Source of the DNA: an uncultured Eubacteriales bacterium
GTDB lineage: Bacteria > Bacillota > Clostridia > Christensenellales > Aristaeellaceae
NCBI GenBank assembly: GCA_902790495.1
Contig: CADASK010000011.1
Location: forward strand, 1-50,170
Reading direction: 5' to 3'
Length of the DNA stretch: 50,170 bases
Both the position numbers and the translations under genes were made by a program. Numbering within the stretch: position 1 is the stretch's first letter; the number at the start of each line of letters is the position of its first letter. The notes beneath the pieces were generated by a model. The model searched no databases. It was not told where the DNA came from and saw only the letters and a list, made by a program, of their open reading frames with translations. Positions 44,286 through 50,170 of the stretch are shown here, piece by piece.

Positions 44286-44452
44286 CACGGAATCAGCACC
44301 ACCTTTAGCGCGGCGGTGACCGCCTCGCTGAGCCAGGCGCCCCAGCGGGTGCCGAGGCAGAGGTAGGCCACGGCGGCCCAGAGGGGCAGCGCCAGGAGGG
44401 GCGCGGCCAGGAGCCAGGGCCAGACCTTTTTCTTTTTGGCTTTGTTATTCAT
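44285..44452 (-). CDS. Possible separate small membrane peptide fused to the L,D-transpeptidase frame
   Basis: The last 55 codons of the transpeptidase frame start with ATG behind GAGGTC and read MNNKAKKKKVWPWLLAAPLL...VVLIP, a basic start and a membrane span. This looks like an independent small membrane protein that lost its separation from the enzyme when element E13 replaced the intervening stop. It overlaps the annotation of the larger protein; both readings are possible. Confidence 0.5.
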   Translation of the reverse strand: MNNKAKKKKVWPWLLAAPLLALPLWAAVAYLCLGTRWGAWLSEAVTAALKVVLIP

Positions 44453-46324
44453 AATGACCTCATTGGGTTGTATCGTCATTTCTTCGCTAGAGGTTCCGCG
44501 CCTGCGGGCGCGGGGAGGGGGCTTTGCGATCGCCCCCTCCACCCCTTCGCTCATAATTACCCTCAGCGGGATGCGGAGACCGGTCGCGGCGGGGACGATC
44601 TCGGGCAGGGGCTCGGGCGTGGGGATCGGCTCGGGGGTCGCCGTGGGGACGGCCGTGGGCGTGGGCGTCGGCACCGCGGTGGGCACCGGGGTCGGCGTGG
44701 CCACGGGGGCCAGCTCGTGGCGGTAGATGGCCTCCAGCGTCGCCACATCCGCTGAGCCGTTGGCCCGCAGGCCCGCCGCGCTCTGGTAGGCCTTCACCGC
44801 GGCGGCGGTGCCGTCCAGGTAGGTGCCGGAACACTTGCCGCCGTAGTAGCCCAGCTCGGTCAGCTTGCGCTGCAGCCAGTAGACGTCCGCGCCAGTGTCA
44901 TTCTTCTTCATCGGCCGCAGGGGCAGGGGCGGCTTCGCGCCGCTGATGTACACCGGCTCGGCCGTGGGCTTGGGCGTGGAGACCGGCAGCATGGTCTTCG
45001 TGTTGAGGGCCGGGGGCTTCAGCGAGGCCCTCAGCTCGGGATCGGCCGGGAGCTTGTCGGTGATGGTGACCACAGTGCCCTTGCCCACGTAGTCGTAGAC
45101 CCACTTGGCGTCGGACACCAGCAGGCGCACGCAGCCGTGGGAGGCGCGGGAGCCCAGCAGGCGGTAGCTCTTCGTGCGCAGGTCGCCCGTGCTGACGGAA
45201 TTGTAGATGACGGAGTGGAAGGCGATGGAGGAGTTGATGCGCGTCCAGTAGCGGGCGTAGTCGCCCCAGGTCGGGAAGTAGCACCACACGGTCTTGCGCC
45301 CGTTGAGGATCCAGTCGCCGATGTCGGAGGGATTCTTCCTCGTGCCGCTGGAGCAGACCATGTCGCGCACCAGCTGGTTGTACTCGCCGTTCTCGTCCCG
45401 GGCATAGACCTTCACGGCCTGGTTGGTCACGTCCACCGTGATGTGGAAGGCCACTGGCGCGGGGGAAGCGGTGGGCCGCGGGGTGTGAGCCGGCAGCACC
45501 ACGTCGTCGGCGTTGAAGGCCGCGTTCCAGGTCTCCTCGGCGACGGTGCCGGTCACCTCCAGGCCGTTCTGCTTCTGGAATTCCTTCACGGCGGCGAGGG
45601 TCTTGGAGGCGTAGTTGCCGGAGATGGGCCCGGCGTAGTAGCCCAGGTCGGTCAGGCGCTGCTGCAGCTGCTTGACGTAGGTGTTGGAGGAGCCCTTCGT
45701 CAGCTTCTTCTTGAAGGGGACGTCGATGGTCTCGTTGTCCGCGTCCTCGGCGTTGATCAGGCCGGCGCCGTCGGGCGCGGGAGTGGCGGCCGCCTTGCCC
45801 ACCGCCTCCACGGCGCTCTCGCTGAAGAGGGTCTCCTGGGTCGCGATGTCGGCCTCGCCCGTGGCGGGCAGGCCCATCTTGGTCTGGAAGGCGCGCACGG
45901 CGTCCGCCGTGGCCTCCAGGTAATCGCCGCTCACCTTGCCGAAATAATAGCCCAGCTGGGTCAGCCGCTTCTGGGTGCGGCGCACGTCCTCGCCGGTGAC
46001 ACCGTAGGCCTGGGGACGGTACTGGGCGGCGCCGGCCAGGGCGATGGTCTCGGCGGTGGCGACGCCGTCCCCCGCCAGCCCGAAGTCCGCCTGGAAGGCC
46101 TGCACGGCGTCCCGCGTGCGCTCGCCGTAGCGGCCCGTCAGCTGGCCCGTGTAGTAGCCCAGCAGGGTCAGGCGCGTCTGCAGGTCGCGCACGCCCTCGC
46201 CCATATCGCCCAGCGCCAGGCTCGCCGCCGGGACGGGCGTCGGGGCCGGAGCCTCCGCCAGGGAGGAGGCGGCCAGGAGCAGCGCGGCCAGCACGGCAGC
46301 CGTCAGAAGCAGTCCACGTTTCAT
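44285..46324 (-). CDS. L,D-transpeptidase (YkuD) with four peptidoglycan-binding domains; palindromic element in frame
   Basis: The 679-aa exported enzyme forms 3-3 cross-links in peptidoglycan. Signal peptide: GLLLTAAVLAALLLAASSLAEA. Three PG_binding_1 domains (about 34-96, 106-170, 212-272; LGYY and VxxFQ repeats) precede the YkuD domain (about 292-430), with catalytic SHGCVRL near residue 398. A fourth PG_binding_1 domain is at about 466-528. A Pro/Thr/Val linker follows, then residues of about 591-612 (EGVEGAIAKPPPRARRRGTS) read from element E13, then a basic membrane span. The natural enzyme probably ended near LRIPLRVI. The start is the ATG at 46324 behind GAGGTGAT. It heads an operon with a membrane protein and a phosphoesterase. 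Confidence 0.92.
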   Translation of the reverse strand: MKRGLLLTAAVLAALLLAASSLAEAPAPTPVPAASLALGDMGEGVRDLQTRLTLLGYYTGQLTGRYGERTRDAVQAFQADFGLAGDGVATAETIALAGAAQYRPQAYGVTGEDVRRTQKRLTQLGYYFGKVSGDYLEATADAVRAFQTKMGLPATGEADIATQETLFSESAVEAVGKAAATPAPDGAGLINAEDADNETIDVPFKKKLTKGSSNTYVKQLQQRLTDLGYYAGPISGNYASKTLAAVKEFQKQNGLEVTGTVAEETWNAAFNADDVVLPAHTPRPTASPAPVAFHITVDVTNQAVKVYARDENGEYNQLVRDMVCSSGTRKNPSDIGDWILNGRKTVWCYFPTWGDYARYWTRINSSIAFHSVIYNSVSTGDLRTKSYRLLGSRASHGCVRLLVSDAKWVYDYVGKGTVVTITDKLPADPELRASLKPPALNTKTMLPVSTPKPTAEPVYISGAKPPLPLRPMKKNDTGADVYWLQRKLTELGYYGGKCSGTYLDGTAAAVKAYQSAAGLRANGSADVATLEAIYRHELAPVATPTPVPTAVPTPTPTAVPTATPEPIPTPEPLPEIVPAATGLRIPLRVIMSEGVEGAIAKPPPRARRRGTSSEEMTIQPNEVIMNNKAKKKKVWPWLLAAPLLALPLWAAVAYLCLGTRWGAWLSEAVTAALKVVLIP
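44491..44552 (+). repeat. Palindromic element E13, read inside the L,D-transpeptidase frame
   Basis: CCGCGCC (44496-44502)-TGCG-GGCGCGG, then GAGGGGGC (44515-44522), TTTGCGATC, GCCCCCTC (44532-44539). Arms differ from other copies but still pair perfectly. The element has no stop in the gene frame. Confidence 0.88.
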
Positions 46325-46358
46325 CAATACATCACCTCATGGTCAGTTACACGGAACC

Positions 46359-46387
46359 ATTGTAATCTTTTTGCAATTAAATTGCAA
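46359..46387 (-). promoter_or_regulatory. Promoter of L,D-transpeptidase operon with overlapping palindrome
   Basis: Minus strand TTGCAA (46382-46387), 17 bp, TACAAT (46359-46364). A palindrome TTGCAAT-TAA-ATTGCAA (46371-46387) covers the -35 and part of the spacer. Confidence 0.8.
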
Positions 46388-46487
46388 GACTTGTGTGAAA
46401 AATGAGGATTGGAGGCGCAAACACGGCGCGGATTGTGACGGACGGCTGAAAATTGATGAACAGACTGTAACATTTGTGCGCGTTTGG

Positions 46488-46516
46488 TTGCGCCGGTCTG
46501 AAAAGCGTGACATAAT
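46488..46516 (+). promoter_or_regulatory. Promoter of foldase gene
   Basis: TTGCGC (46488-46493), 17 bp, CATAAT (46511-46516), about 70 bp before the ATG, divergent from the transpeptidase promoter. Confidence 0.72.
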
Positions 46517-46584
46517 GACAGGGTACATTCCGCGCAGCGGGGGCCGAGGCTCCGGGTGCGCACACATGAAAGGAAAGAACGACG

Positions 46585-48009
46585 ATGGATCGCAGGATTG
46601 TTGCCCTTCTGCTGGCGCTGATGATGGCGCTGGCCTCTGTGTCCGCCCTGGCGGAAGCCGTTCCCGCCGCGACCGATGTCCCCGCTGCCGAGGCGGAGGA
46701 GGAGGAAGCCACCGAGCTGCCCCTGGACACCGTGCTGGCCACGGTCAACGGTGAAAACGTGACCTGGGCGCAGGTGCAGGAGCTGATGACGGATATCGTG
46801 TCCACCTATGCCCAGCAGGGCGTGGACTTCTCCACCGAGGAGAACCTGGCCCAGGCCCGCGCGGTCGCGATGGACTACGCCGTGAACTATGCCCTGCTCC
46901 GCCAGGAGGCCGCCAAGCTCGGCCTGGATCAGCTGACGGAGACCGAGGAGGCCGACCTGGTCAAGGCCAACGACGCCACCTGGGAGGATGCCATCAACGC
47001 CTACATTCAGAACGCCCTGAACCTGAGCGCCGAGGCCACCGACGCCGAGAAGGAAGCCGCCCGCGCCTCCGCCATCAGCTACTACGAGAGCCAGGGCTTC
47101 AACCGTGAGGCGACCCTCAAGGCCGCCCGCGAGAACCTGCTGTACGAGCGCGTGCTGGCCGAGATGAGCAAGGACGTCACCGTCACCGACGAGCAGGTGG
47201 CCGCCGAGTTCGAGGCCGCCGTGGAGGCGGACCGTCAGCAGTATGAGAACAACGTGGGCATGTACGAGTTCATGACCCAGTACTACGGCCAGCCCGCCTA
47301 CTATCAGCCCAGCGGCTACCGCGGCGTGACCCACATCCTGCTGAAGGTGGACGAGACCCTGCTGAAGAATTACCAGGATCTCTCCGCCAAGCTGGAGGAG
47401 CAGGCCGAGCGCGTGGAGACCGGCACCGCTGCCGCCGAGGCCACCGATGCGCCCGAAGCCAGCGCCGAGCCCGCGGCCACCGAGGAGCCCGTGACCCAGA
47501 AGCAGGTGGACGCCGCCGAGGCCGCTGTCATCGCCTCCGTGCAGCCCACGGTGGACGAGATCATGGCCAAGTTTGAGGCCGGCACCGACTTCCTCACCCT
47601 GATCGACGAGTACGGCACCGACCCGGGCATGCAGTCCGAGCCCCAGCGCAGCGAGGGCTACAGCGTCCATCAGGACAGCGTCATCTGGGATCCCGCCTTC
47701 ATCAAGGCCGCCTTCTCCGTGGAGAAGATCGGCGAGGTCAGCAAGCCCGTGGTGGGCAGCTACGGTGTGCACCTGGTGTACTACCTGCGCGACGTGCCCG
47801 CCGGCCCCGTGGAGCTGACCGACGCCATCCGCGCCGAGCTGCGGGAGCAGCTGCTCACCGGCGCCGAGTCTGACGCGATCAACGACGGCCTGCAGGCCCT
47901 GACCGATGCCGCCGAGATCACCTACACCGAGACCGGCAAGGCCTTCCTGCCCGCCGAGCCCGCCGAGGAGCCCGTGGCCGAGGAAGACGACGACACCGAG
48001 AATCCCTGA
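46585..48009 (+). CDS. SurA/PrsA-like peptidyl-prolyl isomerase with interrupted parvulin domain
   Basis: The 474-aa exported foldase has a signal peptide (MDRRIVALLLALMMALASVSALAEA), an acidic linker, and a SurA_N-like helical domain (about 50-230, TVNGENVTWAQVQELM...). The parvulin (PPIC) domain starts at GVTHILLKVD (about 248) and resumes at DEIMAKFEAGTDFLTLIDEYGTDPGMQ (about 328-354), ending with VGSYGVHLVYYLRDV. Between these lies an insert of about 65 residues rich in Glu, Ala, Thr and Pro. Such proteins help exported proteins fold at the membrane surface. No lipobox is visible, so anchoring is unexplained. The C-terminus is acidic. Start: AAAGGAAAG upstream of ATG. Confidence 0.9.
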   Translation: MDRRIVALLLALMMALASVSALAEAVPAATDVPAAEAEEEEATELPLDTVLATVNGENVTWAQVQELMTDIVSTYAQQGVDFSTEENLAQARAVAMDYAVNYALLRQEAAKLGLDQLTETEEADLVKANDATWEDAINAYIQNALNLSAEATDAEKEAARASAISYYESQGFNREATLKAARENLLYERVLAEMSKDVTVTDEQVAAEFEAAVEADRQQYENNVGMYEFMTQYYGQPAYYQPSGYRGVTHILLKVDETLLKNYQDLSAKLEEQAERVETGTAAAEATDAPEASAEPAATEEPVTQKQVDAAEAAVIASVQPTVDEIMAKFEAGTDFLTLIDEYGTDPGMQSEPQRSEGYSVHQDSVIWDPAFIKAAFSVEKIGEVSKPVVGSYGVHLVYYLRDVPAGPVELTDAIRAELREQLLTGAESDAINDGLQALTDAAEITYTETGKAFLPAEPAEEPVAEEDDDTENP

Positions 48010-48051
48010 TTAGACCAGCCTAAACAATAGCAGCACAAAACAAGGAGAGGC

Positions 48052-48177
48052 GAAGGGGTGCAGGGGTTCGGAGCGCCCGGAAAACGCCATGTTATGGCGT
48101 TTTCAGCGGAGAACGGGCGGCAGCCCCGGACCGATCGCAAAGCCCCCTGCCCACGCCCGCAGGCGCGGAACCCCCTG
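48052..48177 (-). repeat. Palindromic element E14, composite with nested module
   Basis: Inverse of E1: closing GGGGTGCAGGGG, then the module with GAAAACGCCAT (48080-48090), GTT, ATGGCGTTTTC (48094-48104), then GATCGCAAAGCCCCCTGC and hairpin I (GCGCC/GGCGC; one arm altered). It lies 43 bp after the foldase stop. Confidence 0.88.
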
Positions 48178-48199
48178 CTGCCTTGAGCAGCAAAGATCT

Positions 48200-48234
48200 A
48201 CGGAGACGGGCACGCCCCGTCTCCTCTTTCTTTG
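48200..48234 (+). terminator. Terminator of foldase gene
   Basis: GGAGACGGG (48202-48210) pairs with CCCGTCTCC (48216-48224), followed by TCTTTCTTT. It is downstream of element E14, so the element is within the transcript. Confidence 0.85.
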
Positions 48235-48247
48235 TGCTTTGCGCCAA

Positions 48248-48277
48248 TTGACATTCCCATCCCCTTCGCGGTATACT
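48248..48277 (+). promoter_or_regulatory. Promoter of RlmL-type methyltransferase gene
   Basis: TTGACA (48248-48253), 18 bp, TATACT (48272-48277), 37 bp before ATG, with AGGAGAG as ribosome site. Confidence 0.85.
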
Positions 48278-48313
48278 CTCCCTGTAACATCGCACCGCTT
48301 AGGAGAGAACACC

Positions 48314-49441
48314 ATGCCATCCACCTATCCCATGATCGCCACGGCCGCCTTCGGCCTGGAGGGCATCGTCGCCGGGGAGCTCCGGCGGCTCGGCCTGCAG
48401 AACGTCCGGGCCGAAAATGGCGGCGCGCGCTTTGACGCCACGGCCGAGCAGATCTTTCTGTGCAACCTGCGCCTGCGCTGCGCCGACCGCGTGCTGATGA
48501 TCCTGGCCGAGAAGCCCTGCCGCACCTTCGACGAGCTGTTCCGCCTGGTGGAGAGCATCCCCTGGGAGCGGTACCTGTCTGTCAGCGGCCGGTTCCTGGT
48601 CAGCGGCAAGTGCGCGCGCAGCCAGCTGATGAGCGTGCGGGACTGCCAGGCCATCACCAAGAAGGCCCTCATCGAGCGGATGAAGCGCGGCACCGGCGCG
48701 AAAGCCTTCCCGGAAACCGGCGAGGACTACCGGGTGGATGTCAGCCTGCACGCGGACATGGCGCGCATCACCCTGGACACCTCCGGCACCGCCCTCAACC
48801 GGCGCGGCTACCGCACCTGGAACGGGGAGGCCCCCCTGCGGGAGACCCTGGCCGCCGCCCTGGTGGAGCTGAGTCCCTGGCGGCCCGGCATGCGCCTGCA
48901 CGACCCCTGCTGCGGCACAGGCACCCTGCTGATCGAGGCGGCGTGGCGGGCGGCGCACCGGGCCCCCGGCCTGACCCGCAGCTTCGACTGCGAGCGCTTC
49001 GGCTTCCTGCCGGCTGCGTCCATGCGGGAGCTGCGGCGGGCAGCGGAGGCGGATGTCGACCTCGGCCGCGTGGGCGAGATCACCGGCACGGACATCGACC
49101 CAGAGGCGCTGACCCTGGCCGGGCGGCACATCCGCCAGGCGGGCCTGGAGGGCTGCGTCCGCGTGGAGCAGGGCGCGCTGGAGCGTCTGACGCTGGAGGG
49201 TGAGCCGGGAGTGTTCCTGTGCAATCCGCCCTACGGCGAGCGCCTGGGCGAAAAGAAGCAGTGTGAGGCCCTCTACCGGGAGATGGGGCAGCTGCTGCGC
49301 CGCCACGCGGGCTGGAGCCTGTGCGCCATCACCTCCGACCCGATGTTCGAGCGCTGCTTCGGACGCCGGGCAGACAAAAAGCGCCGCCTCTACAACGGGC
49401 GGCTGGAATGCGAGTTCATGATCTTCCAGCCCAAAAGCTGA
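48314..49441 (+). CDS. THUMP-domain class I rRNA methyltransferase, RlmL/YpsC type
   Basis: The 375-aa enzyme is expected to methylate guanine N2 in 23S rRNA. N-terminal ferredoxin-like and THUMP region: residues 1-155 ([36 protein letters not shown]...). The methyltransferase domain has [19 protein letters not shown] (about 170-188), the SAM site [17 protein letters not shown] (about 195-211), [16 protein letters not shown] (about 258-273) and the catalytic NPPYGERLG (about 304-312), which marks N-methylation of a base amino group. Length matches the shorter Bacillus YpsC rather than the fused E. coli RlmKL. The start at 48314 is chosen for its ribosome site; upstream in-frame sequence is repeat. 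Confidence 0.93.
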   Translation: MPSTYPMIATAAFGLEGIVAGELRRLGLQNVRAENGGARFDATAEQIFLCNLRLRCADRVLMILAEKPCRTFDELFRLVESIPWERYLSVSGRFLVSGKCARSQLMSVRDCQAITKKALIERMKRGTGAKAFPETGEDYRVDVSLHADMARITLDTSGTALNRRGYRTWNGEAPLRETLAAALVELSPWRPGMRLHDPCCGTGTLLIEAAWRAAHRAPGLTRSFDCERFGFLPAASMRELRRAAEADVDLGRVGEITGTDIDPEALTLAGRHIRQAGLEGCVRVEQGALERLTLEGEPGVFLCNPPYGERLGEKKQCEALYREMGQLLRRHAGWSLCAITSDPMFERCFGRRADKKRRLYNGRLECEFMIFQPKS

Positions 49442-49488
49442 CCAACCAAAACCACCGCGCTTCCAAGCGCAAGAAAGGAGCTTTTCCC

Positions 49489-50034
49489 ATGAGCAAGATC
49501 ACCAAGTACGCCGGCACCCAGACCGAAAAGAACCTGGAGGCCGCCTTCGCGGGCGAATCCCAGGCGCGCAACAAGTACACCTACTTCGCGTCCGTGGCCA
49601 AGAAGGAGGGCTATGAGCAGATTTCCGCCCTCTTCCTGAAGACCGCCGAGAACGAGAAGGAACACGCCAAGATGTGGTTCAAGGAGCTGCAGGGCATCGG
49701 CAGCACCGCCGAGAACCTGGCCGCAGCCGCCGACGGCGAGAATTACGAGTGGACCGACATGTACGAGGACTTCGCGAAGACCGCCGAGGCCGAGGGCTTC
49801 CCGGAGCTGGCGAAGAAATTCCGCGGCGTCGCGGCCATCGAGAAGGCCCACGAGGAACGCTACCGCGCCCTGCTGCGCAACGTGGAGACCGCCCAGGTCT
49901 TCGAGAAGAGCGAGGTCAAGGTGTGGGAGTGCCGCAACTGCGGCCACATCGTGGTGGGCACCAAGGCCCCGGATGTCTGCCCCGTCTGCAACCATCCCCA
50001 GAGCTATTTTGAGGTCAGGGAAGAAAACTACTAA
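49489..50034 (+). CDS. rbr: Rubrerythrin
   Basis: Rubrerythrin reduces hydrogen peroxide in anaerobes using a diiron site. The 181-aa protein has the four-helix diiron domain with [16 protein letters not shown] (about 19-34, first Glu), [14 protein letters not shown] (about 52-65, ExxH), [31 protein letters not shown] (about 99-130) and a C-terminal rubredoxin-like knuckle [20 protein letters not shown] (about 147-166). ATG at 49489 follows AAAGGAG by eight bases. The gene is 47 bp after the methyltransferase and probably co-transcribed or on a short promoter of its own not recognised. Element E15 follows after 45 bp. Confidence 0.97.
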   Translation: MSKITKYAGTQTEKNLEAAFAGESQARNKYTYFASVAKKEGYEQISALFLKTAENEKEHAKMWFKELQGIGSTAENLAAAADGENYEWTDMYEDFAKTAEAEGFPELAKKFRGVAAIEKAHEERYRALLRNVETAQVFEKSEVKVWECRNCGHIVVGTKAPDVCPVCNHPQSYFEVREENY

Positions 50035-50079
50035 TCAAACTGCTAATCCTTACTATTGATCACTTCCAAAGGCGGCGGG

Positions 50080-50170
50080 CGAAGGTTTCCAAAGGGCTCG
50101 GAGCGCCCGGAAAACGCCATGTTATGGCGTTTTCAGCGGAGAGCGGGCGGCAGCCCCGGACCGATCGCAA
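50080..50170 (-). repeat. Palindromic element E15, composite, cut by window end
   Basis: GCGAAGGTTTCCAAAGGG followed by the nested module with GAAAACGCCAT (50110-50120), GTT, ATGGCGTTTTC (50124-50134), then CGGACCGATCGCAA at the window end. Closely similar to E14 but with a different outer arm. Confidence 0.88.

Overview
The window looks like chromosome of a GC-rich anaerobic Clostridia-type Bacillota, probably a gut or rumen member. The signs are Gram-positive ribosome binding sites, near-consensus sigma-A promoters almost always with 17-bp spacers, rubrerythrin, YkuD/SH3b cell-wall proteins, BspA-like leucine-rich repeats, CotH proteins, a GH3 glucosidase and the DUF512-der-plsY gene order. 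Genus-level placement cannot be made from the sequence. There is no rRNA, CRISPR array, phage or recognisable transposase; one tRNA-Ser(GGA) is present.

Layout. 1-3443: a sugar ABC operon (binding protein and two permeases, no ATPase) read leftward. 3444-4060: repeats. 4091-7447: a secreted protein with eight SH3b repeats. 7757-13650: a leftward housekeeping run DUF512 - der - plsY - lepA - SLOG-like gene. 13725-15764: a secreted CotH protein, divergent from DUF512. 15826-17190: an AAA/DUF4143 ATPase with three phased palindromes upstream. 17222-23203: HD hydrolase, DNA glycosylase, aroQ, DUF4956 membrane protein and a second, larger CotH protein, all leftward. 23236-27268: DUF1292 protein, EngB and a secreted LRR protein, rightward. 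27286-30355: GH3 glucosidase and a cytidylate-kinase-like protein, leftward. 30461-35928: XRE-cupin regulator, potABCD and a flavodoxin-fold reductase, rightward. 36207-39185: trmB, ybaK, queH and a MerR regulator, leftward. 39298-41650: a low-GC AAA/DUF4143 ATPase (likely acquired), a small tyrosine phosphatase and tRNA-Ser. 41747-46387: an orphan amino-acid binding protein and an L,D-transpeptidase/membrane protein/phosphoesterase operon, leftward. 46488-50170: PPIase lipoprotein-like foldase, RlmL-type methyltransferase and rubrerythrin, rightward.

The most striking structure is a family of about 60-bp palindromic elements, 15 copies in 50 kb plus a degenerate one. Each has two hairpins inside a short closing stem. 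Arms change in a compensated way between copies while loops stay fixed. Almost all copies lie within about 120 bp after a stop codon, and 13 of 15 have the same orientation relative to that upstream gene. The two reversed copies abut a TGA exactly. In two genes (queH and the L,D-transpeptidase) the element is read as part of the protein. Four copies carry a further 66-bp hairpin module nested in the second stem, and a diverged copy of the module sits in the stem of an unrelated palindrome at the window start. No mobilising enzyme is visible here. A second theme is that both DUF4143 ATPases are preceded by iterated dyads overlapping or bracketing their promoters.
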